From: Trissonchulus latispiculum
Lineage: Eukaryota; Nematoda; Enoplea; Enoplida; Ironidae
DNA: 64,000 nucleotides
Direction of reading: 5' to 3'
NCBI GenBank assembly: GCA_030248195.1
Contig: JASAND010018114.1
Coordinates: forward strand, 1 to 64,000
Shown here: in pieces, positions 1 through 12,290 of the stretch
Layout of the letters: each line of letters opens with the position of its first letter
Position numbering within the stretch: position 1 is the first letter of the stretch
Notes under the pieces: generated by a model
What the model was told of the DNA's origin: nothing
Databases searched by the model: none
The model's input: the letters and a program-made list of their open reading frames with translations, nothing else
Translations under genes and position numbers: made by a program

Positions 1-550
1 TGCAGACTTGAATTCTGAGCTTTTCAATTAGTTAAATCCAGTATGGAATTAGCGTATGCATGTCATATAGAATAACGGTCTATCATTGAAAACATAGTAA
101 TTATACAAATTATGATGGTTGATGTTGTGAGTAAACTTAATTAAAGACCGCACCAAAAATTGCGTTGGTGCCAATTGTAATCAAAAATTTGAATTCACAA
201 AACAAGTTGCTACATGTAATTTTAACAACACACTACAAAAACTAACATTGAGGCAGAATTCCCGCCGCCAGCTGTATTTGTCGCTACGTTGCACCGCCCA
301 TACCGAAACAGGTCCCCGCTGCATACCTGCCCATACCGAAACGTTGGGAACAGTACGGGTCTCCTCGTTGAGCTTACCCGCCCATATCGGCGAATTCCCG
401 CCGAGATTAACACTTCCAACAATTTTAAACGAGTTTAAAGTGCATTGTGCGCTCAGACTTGTCAGCGGGACACTATTGCTTTAACAAAGTCACAATATTG
501 GAAAGATCACGTTACTGGAACAGTTGGTTTACAGGTAATCGGGCACCGAT

Positions 551-1260
551 TTGATACAAGTTTTGTTGTTTGCTGATATTTTCCAATTTCTAGAACACAC
601 TGATCTATATTTCTGTTTTAGAACCATAAGATATGTGGAATGCTCCACGTGCGGTTTGGTGGTCAAATGGAAAAGCAAACACTCTGAACAGATACATTTC
701 GGTCATACCACCAAATGTATTGGACCTACAGCTACGAGTTGATAGTTACATTCTTGCTGCAAGAAAACGTCATTCCAAAAGTGGAGCAAAATTTCCGAAG
801 ATGTCCACATCTGCGGGAACAGCACGGAGATCTCTAAATTCATGTTCCGTGAGAATGTGGTTCAAGTTTTCAGAAGATTTTATCAACAACAAAGTGATCT
901 CACATCAATGGTGGTACAGCCCAGAAGAAAGGCAGCAGGCAACGGCCAATACCTGCTTAATAAACCAGAATTCAACAAAGAAAAAAACCAACGATAGAAG
1001 AGCTGGAGAAGGAAGATAAGAGTTAACAAGTGTTTGAGATGAACCCTGACATATCGAAAACTGGAATGTCATCAAAACTCATCATCGAGAAACGAAATAA
1101 AATGATACAATATCGGCTCAACTATTAAGGGATACGGATGAGAGTGTCATTGTGAAGAGTCTTCAGATACAACCACACTGAAAGTAGCGGAGTGCCTGTT
1201 TCTGGCCGTGCAAGTTGCGGAATGTCGTTACTGATGAACTGACCCGCCGGAACCAGTGCA
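551..1260 (+). pseudogene. Degraded copy of the zinc-finger/polymerase N-terminal gene (left arm)
   Basis: Read on plus, this matches the minus-strand gene fragments at 2190-2920 block by block: the shared bases around SKHSEQI, the LRVDSYI segment, and the bases around 1060-1095 and 1140-1240. Frames are broken by many small indels and no zinc-finger pair survives intact. It is a decayed second copy created by the inverted duplication, not an independent gene. Confidence 0.6.
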
Positions 1261-2021
1261 AATGGCCGAAGACAAGCTCCGGCCATGTCTTCATTCGCTG
1301 ATGAAGATTGCAGATTACCTATTTGACGACGGAATAAATATGATACCTCGAGTGTTCATATTTGTTGCCTTCGCAAAAGCCTTTACAGTAGAGCACAAAC
1401 TGAATCATCACGTAACTGAACTATGGTGTGCGATAACAATCTACAATCACTGCGGTTGGAGCTGGTTACGCAATCATGATTGCGTTATCACGGCTATGAT
1501 TACAGACGAAATTAATAAAAGGAACCGCTAAACAACATCTTAGCATCAACAACAACTCAACCAACCCGCAACAAATATGATTGAACCGTACGAACATAAC
1601 GAGCCAAGTTTTGGCTTGAAATGGATACAAATCTACGACCGTGTGGCCATGGACAGTGAGACTTGGATCACTCGGATTAGCAATCTCTTAAGAGGCAAAC
1701 GTAAAGTCTGTATGACTGTCAACAATGGTACTGGAACTTTGGTCCCCATTGCACTTACGGATGTGGAACGCTTCCCGAAACAGACTGTGGCCCACATTCT
1801 TCATAAGAAGACAGCCATTGAGCTCTACTTGTGCCGTGCCGTGCAGTGCCTCTGTCGGGAGATACTGCGGACGGAGTCGGAGTCGGACTAATACTGATTG
1901 ATGGAATGACAAAACCTCTCCGGAGGTTCCGCCTGAAACCACAGCGTGGCGGGAAGGCTTTATTCCAGGTAAAAAGGCATTTATACATACAGAACAACTT
2001 GTTTACATATAACACATATCT

Positions 2022-2459
2022 TTACAAAATGGGAACATTGAGTTTGTCAACAATAATTGTCACATTTGCGATTCTCTCCACTGAATATCTTGATCCAGGT
2101 CGTTGCAGACGAGCCCATTCCAGTACATCCACCACATCTAGCTGAATCAGAAGCTTATCAAAGTCTGCTCGAGTTCCAACCGGCATTGGGCGTTTTAGCA
2201 CATTCGTATTTCCACTGGCGTAGAAATAGGTCAGTTCATCAGTAACGACATTCCGTAACACGCAGCCAAAGTAGATACTCCATTTGCCAGTGTGAGTTTG
2301 TATCCTGAAAGACTCTTCACAATGACGCTTGATCTCATCCATATCCATGTAGTTGAGCCGATAATTGTATCGATTTTGTAATTTCGTTTCTCGATGATGA
2401 GTTTTGATGACATTCCAGTTTTCTCGATATAGTTTGTCCAGGGCCTCATCTCCAAACAC
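2022..2459 (-). pseudogene. Fragment resembling the N-terminal module found with Polinton polymerases
   Basis: An open stretch of 145 codons. It contains a run of aromatic and charged residues (GKWSIYFGCVLRN), then YFYASGNTNVLKRP, then DVLEWARLQRPGSRY and a final NVTIIVDKL. From memory of the family, this pattern (FGxxLRN, YxxSxNxxxL, DxxEWAxxxRP, NVTxxVxKL) belongs to an N-terminal module upstream of or fused to Polinton family B polymerases. It lies directly downstream of two C2H2 fingers on the same strand, the same order of ideas as element B, whose polymerase also starts with C2H2 fingers. No polymerase catalytic motifs follow, so it is a truncated relic. The family assignment is moderately sure. 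Confidence 0.5.
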
Positions 2460-2531
2460 TGTTGGCGTCTTATCTTCCTTCTCTAGCTCTTCTATCGTTG
2501 GTTTTTTCTTTGTTGGGTTGTCTGGTTTGGT

Positions 2532-2920
2532 CTAAGCAGGTATTGGCCGTTGCGCTGCTACTTGCTTCTTCTGGGCTGTACCACCATTGATGTGAATCCT
2601 TTTGTGGTGTCCGTCTAAATGCTCTTTCCTTCTGAAAGCGAGACCACATTCTCCGCAGACATGAGATTTAGAATCTCCGTGCTGTTCCCGCAGATGGCGT
2701 TGATAGACATCTTCTCGAGGAAAGGTACGCTCGCACAGATAACACGTTTTCTTTGCCTCAAACAAACAAATGTAACTATCAACTCGTAGCGTAAGGTCCA
2801 ATACATTTGGTGGTGCATGACTGAATATCTTATCTGTTCAGAGTGTTTGCTTTCCATTTGACGCCGAATTCCAAACTTCCGCGTGAAGACCATTCCACAT
2901 ATCTTGCATTGATGGTTCTA
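2532..2920 (-). pseudogene. C2H2 zinc-finger fragment (about three fingers)
   Basis: Two classical C2H2 fingers are visible in one frame: CYLCERTF...RHLREQH and CGECGLAF...GHHKRIH, each with C-x2-C, twelve residues, then spaced histidines. A third, in another frame upstream, begins CGMVFTRK and ends near SKHSEQ, so at least one frameshift separates it. The fragment precedes the polymerase-like module on minus. C2H2 fingers also start the polymerase gene of element B, so this is probably the 5' end of another Polinton polymerase gene rather than a host factor. Confidence 0.6.
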
Positions 2921-3129
2921 AAACAGAAATATAGATCAGTGTGTTATATACGTAGGCGATATCATCAGCAAACAACAAAACGTATCGTCGGTTAGCATGC
3001 TTGATTACCTGTAAATTAGCTGTTCCAGCCATTGCTAACGTGATCTTTCCAATATTGTGGCTTTTGTTAAAGCAATAGTGTCTATTTGATAAGTCTGAGC
3101 GCACAATGCACTTTAAACTCGTTTAAAAT

Positions 3130-3345
3130 TGTTGAGCAGGTGTTATCTCGGCAGGAGTCCTCGCTATTAATGTTTCAATATGGGCAGGTGCAAGCTCAGC
3201 AGGGGACATTACTGTTTAACGTTTCAGTATGGGCAGGTGCAAACACAGCAGGGGACCTTACTGTTTAATGTTTCAGTATGGGCAGGTGCAAATACAGCAG
3301 GGGACCCAAGCGTTAAATTTTTAATAACGGCAGGTGCAATCACAG
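3130..3345. repeat. Tandem repeat, about 49-bp unit, roughly four copies
   Basis: The block gtttcagtatgggcaggtgc recurs at about 3180, 3230 and 3280 with decayed flanking copies. Reverse-complement copies are visible at about 280-400 in the left arm, so the array predates or shares the inverted duplication. Confidence 0.8.
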
Positions 3346-3649
3346 CAGGGTGCCTCAATGTTAGTTTTTGTAGTGTGTTGTTCGTTACATGCTTAGCAAC
3401 TTGTTTGGTAATTCAAATTTTTGATTAGCCACATTTGGTTGAATTATGCTATAACACCCAATTTTGGTGCAGTCTTGGTAAGTTTGCATTACTCCTGTAT
3501 CAACCATCATAATTTGTATAATTGCTATGTTTTCAATGATAGATACTGGAACCGTTGATTTCTATACTTGTTTATGCATACGCTAATTCCATACTGAAGT
3601 TTAGCTAATTGAAAAGCTCAGAATTCAAGTCTGCAAAACCCTACAACGG

Positions 3650-4280
3650 AGGTTATCCCATCGAAAATGAGCAACTTTCAGTTTTAAGCTAAGGTTAGCT
3701 ATGATTCCGGCAGCAGAAAATACAGAAAAACGAAGCTCATTTTCAGATTCTGCGGCCCCGAAAACCCAATAGTGGAACTTTGCCCCGTCAGAAATGGACA
3801 ACTCTCACTTTTCAGCTAAGGTAAGCTGTGGTTCCGGTTCATGGGTTAGCTACAGCAGAGAGCTCAGGTTATAGAGGGGAAACTAAGCTCATATTTGAAT
3901 TCTGCATGGTAGAAAATCCTATAGGCAAACTTTTGCCGCCGAAAAGGGACAACTTTTAATTTTAAGCTAGGGTCAGCAATGGTTCCGGTCACGTACAGGT
4001 TGGAGCTTAGGTAATACAAGAAAACTAAGCTCATATTTGAATTCTACATACCTGAAAACCGTATATACAAACTTTTCCCGTCGAAAAGGGACAACTTTTA
4101 ATTTTAAGCTAGGGTCAGCAATGGTTCCGGTCTAGGACTAGGTACAGAACGGAGCTTAAGACATGGAGGATAACTAGGTTTATTTTCGAATTCCGCATGG
4201 TCGAAAACCCCTATATAAAGCTTTCCCCTACGAAAATAGAGAAATTTAAATTTTAAGCATGGGTCTGTCATGGTTCCGGT
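3650..4280. repeat. Degenerate tandem repeat, about 130-150-bp unit, about 4.5 copies
   Basis: Each unit contains a variant of ttttaagctagggtcagc followed by atggttccggtc, then a variant of actaagctcatatttgaatt. Copies occur near 3670, 3800, 3950, 4090 and 4240. No gene is seen. Confidence 0.75.
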
Positions 4281-4300
4281 CTCCACAGAAGCTACAGCTG

Positions 4301-4497
4301 AGCCTCCGGGCCTCTTTACACCACCACCTCCCCCAGAGCCTCCCAGCCTCTTTACACCACCACCTCCCCCAGAGCCTCCCGGCCTCTTTACACCACCACC
4401 TCCCCCAGAGCCTCCCGGCCTCTTTACACCACCACCTCCCCCAGAGCCTCCCAGCCTCCCAACCTCCCAGCCTCTTTACACCACCACCTCCCCCAGG
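4301..4497. repeat. 36-bp Pro-rich minisatellite
   Basis: About five copies of a unit containing ctctttacaccaccacctcc followed by cccagagcctcc. One plus frame reads as repeated EPPGLFTPPPPP, but the open frame is a product of the repeat and has no conserved flanks, so I do not call a gene. From 4498 to 5177 I see nothing recognisable. Confidence 0.85.
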
Positions 4498-5181
4498 CGC
4501 TACGCCTGGTGCTCACCTATTACTACTGCAGCCATTCAGAAACCCACAATATTCGTTTTTCTCAACAAAAATAGATTTTTCCCAAAATAGAAAAATTAGG
4601 ACAACCTGGGATAACCTGAATTTTGGAGTAAAGTCACCATAGTTTCGGTGAGCGGACGCAGTCACGACTTGGCAATGTAGAAAAATTCAAATTTTTCAAC
4701 AATTTGGTTATTTTGGTGCAATTTAAAGCTGCTTCCAGGAAGGTATATTCGACGGTGACTCTGGCTCTTTCTGGATCAAACAGTTCCAGCACTGGATCAA
4801 AGAGTTGGTTCGCTAAGGAGACACACGTTATTACAAAAGATCTTGAAAATTTGTTGGTAATTGGAATTGATTCCCATAAATATACCCAACATTATACGAT
4901 ACCAAAAATGCCAGTGAACAGGAGCTAGTTAAAGCTGTCTCTGATAAAATATCCAAGAGGTTTGCTGAATATAATTTCTGGGAATTTAGTTGATGAATGA
5001 ATAAATTTACGAAGGTTGAATTATCTTTCACACACAGTGCTTTCGTTTATTTATGGCAGAATTATGCAGACAAGATAAATATTATACTATACGGGTGTTT
5101 GTCAAAAAGTAGCGAATGAGCTAGGTCGGAACGTACAAATATATATTAGCATCAATACAATACTTATGTTTGATTTCTTAA

Positions 5182-6370
5182 GGGGGGCTACTAAAATCGA
5201 CTTGCCACGACTTTGTCCGACTGGCCTTCCTTTTGGCGAAGATATATATATATAGAGAGAGAGAGAGCATTGGTGTGGTCAAAAAATATCTGGTACTGAG
5301 ACCTTGCTGCCTTAAAGCCGTGTGCAGCCGTCACGTTTGAAATAAATTTGACCTTTTCACGACCCATTGCACTCAATTACGACAAGTCCAATCTGAGTTT
5401 CTTTGGACTGCCTTACAGAAAAGGTCAATCTCAGGTCAAATAAATGTACTTCTATTTTTGTCCCCACAGAATTCCAAACGTTACCATAACAGGTGCAAAT
5501 GTCCGACTTACTTTAACAATTAAGAAATGGCTCATATTTAATATTGCTTTTGACGCCAATCCTATTTACAACGCTTGAAAGGCGGTTTGCGATTGGTAGA
5601 AATAGTGAGTATATTGTTACGTACCGTGGGCATATACCTGTCCAATCGTATATTCAAACTTCTCTTATACCCCACTCAGCTTTGGCGATAACAGGATTTG
5701 GTCCATGTTTTTTACCCGCAAATCGGGGGAAACACATGGTGCTGGGAAAAACAGGGCAGGAATTTCTGCCAATCGCAAAGCGTGTTCAAGCGTTGTAAAT
5801 AGGATTGGCGTCAAAAGCAATATTAAATATGAGCCATTTCTTAATTGTTAAAGTAAGTCGGACATGAGCACCTGTTACGGTAACGTAATACAAGTACATT
5901 TATTTGACCTAAGATTGACCTTTTCTGTAAGGCAGTTCAAAGAAACTCAAATTGGACTTGTCTTAATTGAGTGCAATGGGCCGTGAAAAGGTCAAATTTA
6001 TATCGTGGTCCCCACACCGTACACAAAAGCCCTAAACTTTTGCCGAAACTTCAACTTTGAAGAGTAATTCCCTTAGATATAGATAAGATATAGACGTCTA
6101 GTATTTTTTGCAGATAGAAGCACATGTGCCAAATCACATTGGGAAATGGCAACCTTGAAGCTAGGGTCTTGCAGCCATCAGACATTTTTAATTAATTATG
6201 TTGGTAGCTGTGAAAAAGTGAGGGTCGGGCACATAAACGCAACGGCTGCACATAGCTGGAATGCAGCTAAGATGCCAGTTCCCGATATTTTTGACCACAC
6301 CCATGCTCTGTATCTTCGCCAAAAAGTAGACCAGTCGAACAAAGTCGGGGCAAACCTTTAGTAGCCCCCC
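5182..6370. mobile_element. Fold-back (MITE-like) element with TTAA target duplication
   Basis: The element starts ggggggctac and ends gtagcccccc, and is flanked by TTAA at 5178-5181 and 6371-6374. The arms (5190-5560 and 5790-6005 plus 6215-6360) are reverse complements, for example the bases around ttgaccttttctgtaaggca. The right arm is interrupted at about 6003-6215. TTAA duplication is typical of piggyBac-type transposases, but no transposase gene is present, so the family is inferred. The AT dinucleotide and GA runs at 5245-5270 are microsatellite-like. Confidence 0.8.
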
Positions 6371-6374
6371 TTAA

Positions 6375-9300
6375 GGTGCTGGTTTCCCTTCAGGTATTTT
6401 GACTCATACGGCTCTAATCCTTTACGTAAATAGCTATAACTTGCTAAATAACCTATTTCCGTGCTCTTTAACATTCTGGGACCAGTTCCGGATTTTTAGG
6501 CCAAAAGATAGGAAAGTTTTGGTTTTTAGCCTTAGGCTTCCAGTAGGTAGACCAGACACCGGATTGGTTGTCATGGCTGGAAAGAGGATACAAAAATGAA
6601 CATTTTTGCTTTTACAGCCTTTGAGCCATCTTCAGTGGGTAGTCAGTATAAGCAAAAAACCATTTTCAGTGTCAAAAAATGGCCATTTTCGCGGAAATCA
6701 GTTTTTTCAGAATTACTGCCAAACCTTGCGAACAATTTTGTTCCATTCATACTCAATCGATATCGATATCGGACTTTATTGCTTTCAGCTAGAGATTTGG
6801 CCGGAAAACCATTTTGGCAAAACTGCGGTTATTTTGTTTTAAACATCGATTTCTCAAAAACTACTCGACAGATTCCGGAGATTTTTGGCAAAATGGAAGT
6901 TCGTGCTTTTGCGGAGGTACGTTTTCCTTGGTTTTGGTTAAAACGTTCCCAGTTTCGAGAAAATTTAGTGCAAAGTTTAAAAATTTAGTGCTTCCGTGCA
7001 TTTTGCAAATTTTCTCTACCCATGAGTGATAGAGCAAAACCCCAAAAAACGTCCCTCGGCCCATATGTCCTCTGTATGATAGCGCAAAAAGAAATTTTGT
7101 CTGGCTCCGGAGTTTTGAAAAATCAATGTTCAAAAATTTTTGGTCTATATCTAGCCGTTATGTCAGAAAATGTTTGCTAATTTTTTAATAATTTGTGGTG
7201 TTTACAATTCACGTGTTACTGTTACATTGTTAATTGTTATTGCTGAAATATGCAAATATATTTACTGCCTGCCTCCAGGCTTGAAAAACTGCTCTGCCAA
7301 GGCCGTTTCTAGGCCGAAGAAGAGGTCGGAGTCGCTTCCAGACTCCGTGCGCAGGCCGTTCCAAGGCCGAAGAAGAAGAGGTCAAAACCGCTTCCAGGCT
7401 TTGTTCCTTGGCCCCTCCATATCATAAATATGATGCTGAGTACATCAAGGTCAGATTCTTCGCCACTGGCCTCTCTGACTCATTGCTCAGCGTTGCAGAT
7501 GGAAAAATTCTCTTCCCGTGCTCTCCTGGAACGAGAGGTGAGCTGTGATCACAGGTGGACAAGGGGGGAGGGCCCCCTCGGTGACGTCGTCCACAAGGGG
7601 TGGCTAAATTGCTCCCACGAGGGATAAGAAAATTTCCCAAAAAATAGGTTTTACGACTAAAATTTCCAAAGCTTCGCCGGAATGTTTCACTTAAAATCAC
7701 TATTTTTAAAAAAACGTCCGAGAAACGCGTTTTTGCTAAAAAATAGCTTTGTTTTAATTTAAAGTTTAAATTAATTTCCCATTTTAAGGTGGGGGGACTA
7801 CGAACGAGTTGGCACGACATCGTCGGAGAGAGAGCTGCTTTTCCTCCAAAGTTAGCCAACATATCAAAGTAAAAATGTTTAGGGTGGGCAATAATATATC
7901 TCACCTGAACTGTATTTTGCAGGACGCCAAAGTACAAATTTTGGTGCGATCAATGGGATTTTTCAAAAAAGTATTTTCAGATCTGGTGGATTAACGGTCA
8001 ATTCTGAAACCTTTAGCCATAAATGTTAACTGTTACCAGTGCTAAATATTGAAAGTATTCCGGCTTTCGAGCGTTGCTTCCTTCTTCAGCTATAACAGCT
8101 CCAAGTTTGAAATTTGGCAAAAAGTTACGATGTGACCGTGCGCCGTTTTCGATCTAATAAAATTGGCAGCCCCTAGCCTACCCCAGCTTTTTACCAAGTA
8201 TTAGGCTCTAATAGGGGCGGACTGTCTGTAAGTTTCAAGGGCTTTGGTTTTGTGGTTAGTGTGCTAGCAAACTTTTTGTTAAGAAATAACCCTTATTTTT
8301 AGGGCTGAAAAGCTAGCTAAGCGCAATAAAAATGGGGTCGAAAAATTTTTTGTCTCCGATTTTGCCGAGAAGGAGCTTATAGGGTTTAGTTGACCTCTGA
8401 ATCCGAATATGAAATCCGTTTTTCGATATGACGCTTCCTTTGTGCAGTATGCGCTTACAACTGTCTTAAAGCTTTTTGGAGCGATCACCTCCATACTTCG
8501 AGAAATCAATCTAGCATTTCTAAGCATTGGAGCGAGGTTTAGTGACCTAACTTTCTGCACTTCTTGGTATGCTCACTGGCCTGTAATGCGCAAAGTTTCT
8601 GCCCATTCTGCCAGTACTTTGGAGTAATTGACTCACATCTTCGAAATGGTACCAAATAACAGCGACAATATCGATAATGTAATCTAGCACTGCGAACGCA
8701 GCGATTAACGAAATCACGTCATTTTTACAAAAGTTAAGACGGATACTTGGAGTATTAATTGCAGCAAAATTGGGTTCATTTGGTAAAGCAAAATTTGGTT
8801 CACAGCTCATTAGACGTTAGTTAACCTCCACCCGTATAGACCTACAACATCCAACTTTTCGCACTTTGATTGTATCCCACAGAAAAGTATACACTGATCT
8901 AAGGATTATTTTACACGATACCAAAGCGCTATTTGTCAGAAATATTTCTGGAAAATTTTGGTACCGTGCCTTCCGCATAGCGATCAGCGCGATGCGAAGT
9001 TTGTGTACGTGTCATGTCGAGTTTAGGACCGACAACACCAACTTCTGATGGAAGTGTAGTTAGTGCCACTGTGGTACAGTGAAAACTATACATCTCGTCC
9101 ATTTCCAGTCTTTTTCTCAAAATGAAGATGATAAGAAATATTTTTGCACAAAGATATTAATGCAAATGAATGGGGACGGGATATTCTTTTATTTCTGTAA
9201 CACTGTCTAAGTAAAATTCCTCTTGGCTTCAGTTATATAAGTGAAATTCGGTATATAACTTTGTGTCCCTTGCACCAAGGTGTGCTCCCAAACTGCACTG

Positions 9301-9630
9301 ATGCACCCAAAAATATGCAATCGATTGACTGTTGACAGTTGACAACTGCGAGAAGATTGTAGATTCCGTTGTTTAAATAGCTGCTAACCTAGTTTGCATA
9401 AATTAACTTCCCAAAAAGCGCCCTATACTAGCCCTGTGTTGAAGAGAGGGCCACGTCGTGACAAAATGGAGAAAACACACACTAAACATAGCCAAGCTTC
9501 GTTTTATACATTCCTGCTCCAGCAGGAATAAAAACAGTTGTACGTCAATGCATACAGACAGGAATCAAGTAGGCTTCTCGTAAAACCTGTTAAGTGAAAG
9601 TTTTGGCTGCGGGGTTCAATTTCCCAATCA
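6375..9630. other. Gene-poor stretch, no supported gene
   Basis: AT-rich sequence with long runs of A or T and only short open frames without recognisable motifs. The part around 7040-7160 (containing gttttgaaaaatcaatgttc) resembles 35095-35200, so it belongs to a dispersed repeat family. A short imperfect repeat with aggccgaagaagaagaggtc lies at 7300-7390. Nothing else is recognised. Confidence 0.6.
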
Positions 9631-9639
9631 ATTCATTGA

Positions 9640-10130
9640 GTTAAGTGCACGTCTATAAGTCCGAAAAGGTGTGCATGATTATCTTGCAGAAAGAATAGGG
9701 TCCAAGACCCACGAAGAGGTATAATTCCAGTCGAAAATTCTAACTCCATAAAACGTATTAGTATCGTAGAAATACACAGAGGAGCCATCTGGCCTATACA
9801 ACAGTGTCTTGTTTTGGAGTTTGAAAGGAATTTTTGATAGTGACTGCATTCAGCATAGATACCGTCAGTACGAACTCTAAGTGTCTTCGTCCATGTGGCC
9901 ACTGGCCTATGTCCGGTATTCCAAGTCCTTTCCATCTTCCGTGACAATTTTGATTTTCCAATAAAGATTTATTCAAATCAAATATTTTTATTCAAACCCA
10001 GCATAAAGGAATTCTTTGGCAAATTGTTTGTTAGTGGACTCTGAGGATAATATCCTGCCCAGTAGCCTTTTCTACAGCAACTTGAGTAGGAGGATAGGTC
10101 CAGTTCACTTTTGAATTCAGGTTATGATTG
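9640..10130 (-). pseudogene. Relic of a Polinton capsid (F54H12.2-like) gene, N-terminal part
   Basis: Read on minus from about 10110 downward, translated fragments line up in order with the first part of the intact capsid gene at 40524-41843: LDLSSYS, then GYWAGYYPQSPLTN, then PKNSFMLGLNKN, then KIKIVTEDGKDLE. These correspond to MDLFSLPP, GYMAEIYPLNPVTSN, PKDSYMLDLNRN and YLKLRITDSDGK. Stops and frame changes separate the blocks. It follows the core-gene relic at 10259-10500 in the same order as in element A. The remaining two thirds of the capsid gene are missing, so this is a truncated third Polinton copy. Confidence 0.65.
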
Positions 10131-10258
10131 GGCATCAAGTTGTTTAGCATTTCCAAATATGTCAGATCGTAGTGTTACTCTACGCCACTTTCTTAGCCTT
10201 CTTATGTTTTTACCAGTGGCCTATAACCAATGTCTTCGCCCTTTTGATGCTACGCTTC

Positions 10259-10510
10259 CTAAATGAGCTTTTTATGTCGTTTTTCATTTAGATAGTCTCT
10301 TGCAACTTCGCTTCCTATTCCAAATGCTTCCTTTCCGACATGAACACCACCCTTTACAACAGTTGCCCACACGGCTCGAAACAGGCCCCTAAAGAAACTT
10401 CCACTTCTATAGTCCTTTGATAAGGTTGACCGGAATAAGTTGAAAGTGCACCTCCTGTTTGCAACAGCGCGTCCTCCCAAGTCTTTATCCTTTTTCCTGC
10501 TGCGTCACGA
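10259..10510 (-). pseudogene. Relic of the small Polinton core-type gene (homologue of 41889-42275)
   Basis: One frame reads SGSFFRGLFRAVWATVVKGG and then GSEVARDYLNEKRHKK. This matches GSLLRGIGRFIWPVVRRVG and AGDVARDYLNRGED in the intact 128-residue protein of element A. A preceding segment in another frame (TWEDALLQTGG, YSGQPYQR) matches VEDWQLHLIQRGSGFYAGQRYQR, so a frameshift lies between them. With the capsid relic just downstream it marks a third, mostly deleted Polinton. From 10511 to 11610 I see no other supported gene. Confidence 0.7.
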
Positions 10511-11614
10511 CGCAGCAGGTCTACTATAATCGGTTTTAGAAGTAATTTAACACATACATAATAATATTCACAGTTTTTCCTATGAAATACACATACTGCA
10601 TTGTGGAAATGCAATGATGTGATGACATGCAAATTAGATTTTTGCAAAAAGAAGAAATTTTTGGATGACATGTTATGTGCAAATAAATGAACCATGCAGA
10701 TCCAAAACCTGCTACAACTCCATACACTCACAGTTTGTTTTTCAGCGAAGCAGGTTCTCCAGTCCTGTCGTAGACCATTGTCTCCTTCAGTCCGCAATCT
10801 ATTTTCCACACACGCACAAATGTGAGGACGGAATGGAATCTTACACAACATGGATTTCAGAAGAAATATATTAGAGACTGTAGCGGTTTTGCATTTTCTA
10901 AGAAAATCTTGGGAGTTCTGCTTTTAGATGCTGCGCAGACCGCGATGATGCGATCTACTACCACAAGTAGTAGCTTTACTTTTCAAATCTGAGCTTCGGA
11001 TGGCAAAATCCATGAGACCACAGAAATAAACTTTGGCGTTAAACTAATTTTCATATCTTTAAACAGATCAGTTCTAGCAACAGTGTGATATAAAAATTAT
11101 CGTAGTTCAGGCTATTTTTAGAAAACGTCCATATTTATAAGCGTCCATGTTTATAAACGTCCACATAGCAAGTTTGCACGCTGGGAGGCTCCCCCCCCCG
11201 AGATTTAGACCTTCGTGCTTTGAGCATATTGCAAGTGAAATACTTTAGCAAAAGCGGAGGGTCCTTCCTATTGTAATCTCTTGGTTCAGCATGTATATTC
11301 TTTCTAGCAGCAGGCCTATAATTTCCGCAAATGTGGTCTAAACAAATTCATTTTGCATAAAGTTTTTGCTTGTTGTATAGTAGGGAGTTCTCATTGTCTT
11401 AGCCTTTTAAAGTGTAGTCTGACAAGAACTTCCAAATGCAAATTTAACAGGTTTGACACTGCATTCAAAAACAGGACTGAACTCTTGTCATGAAAAATAT
11501 GCAAATTACCACATCATGTTAGGATTCACTTTGTCCTACGCAATCGGTGAAAGCGCTTGGTTTATGGTAGATTAAGCAATTCTACTATTTATCAACAAAA
11601 ATTTGATTAGACAT

Positions 11615-12290
11615 TTGTGTACTCGCCACATTGGGACCTATTTTATCCATATATAATTGTATCTATGTACCTAAACTAGAATACGGTTCCGAGGTTTGGT
11701 CACCTCATTATTTAAAAGACATTGATTTAATCGAACGTGTTCAACGATCATTGACAAAAAGATTACCTGGTAAGTTTATCATACACTGAACGTTTGAAGA
11801 AGCTTTGCTTAACCTCGTTGGAGGAACGTCGTATTATAAAAGATTTAATTATGGCATATAAAATCGTTCATGGTCAAGTTGATCTTAGATTCAATGATTT
11901 TTTTTGAATATAGTCAGCTCTTATCCACAAGAGGGCATGCTTATAAATTGTCTGTTAAAAGAAGTAACACTGATATTAGAAAGTATTTTTTCAGTAACAG
12001 AATTGTTAGTATCTGGAATGCTCTTGATGAAACTGTTGTCGATGCTTTAAATGTAATAGAATTTAAAAGTCGAATTGCCACAATTTTTTTGCATCGTATT
12101 TGAGGGGCCGGGGATTAGAAGTCGGTCAAACGGCCCACCCCGCCCCCTCCCAACCATAATGTTATTGTTTACTAATTTGTAAGCTTTCCATCATAAGTTT
12201 ATGTTGATTTATGTATTTGGTTGCTTATGCAATTTTCTGTGTTGATTGGTTGGAAAATAGATTAACATACATAACATACATACACTGCAA
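11615..12290 (+). pseudogene. 5'-truncated non-LTR retrotransposon, C-terminal part of reverse transcriptase ORF and 3' tail
   Basis: Conceptual fragments read YVPKLEYGSEVWSPHYLKDI, IERVQRSLTKRLPG, YTERLKKLCLTSLEERRIIKD, KIVHGQVD and then FSNRIVSIWNALDETVVDA. This is the typical region after the reverse transcriptase of jockey/CR1/L2-group elements (LEY..xVWsP, qr.fTKrlpg, LeeRR, NRvvxiWNaLp). There is at least one frameshift near 11772 and another near 11900. The coding end at about 12103 is followed by an untranslated region ending in an acatacataacatacata repeat. The 5' end with endonuclease and catalytic motifs is missing. Confidence 0.8.

Larger units (their letters stand above)
1..3634. 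repeat. Giant imperfect inverted repeat (fold-back), probably Polinton-derived
   Basis: The first bases of the window (tgcagacttgaattctgagc) recur as their reverse complement at 3615-3634. The match continues inward in blocks to about 1260 on the left and about 2190 on the right, so the stretch could fold into a hairpin with arms over 1.2 kb. The right arm (read on minus) keeps recognisable C2H2 fingers and a polymerase-associated N-terminal module; the left arm (read on plus) has the same sequence with many indels. The element may begin before base 1, so its true end and target duplication cannot be judged. I infer a deleted or inverted-duplicated derivative of a Polinton. Confidence 0.75.

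Noticed and set aside
1256..1891. Short plus-strand frames with no motif
   Set aside because: They lie at or near the spacer of the inverted repeat and show no conserved features.
4259..4642. Pro/Leu-rich repetitive frame
   Set aside because: A product of the 36-bp minisatellite, with frames open on alternative readings and no conserved domain.
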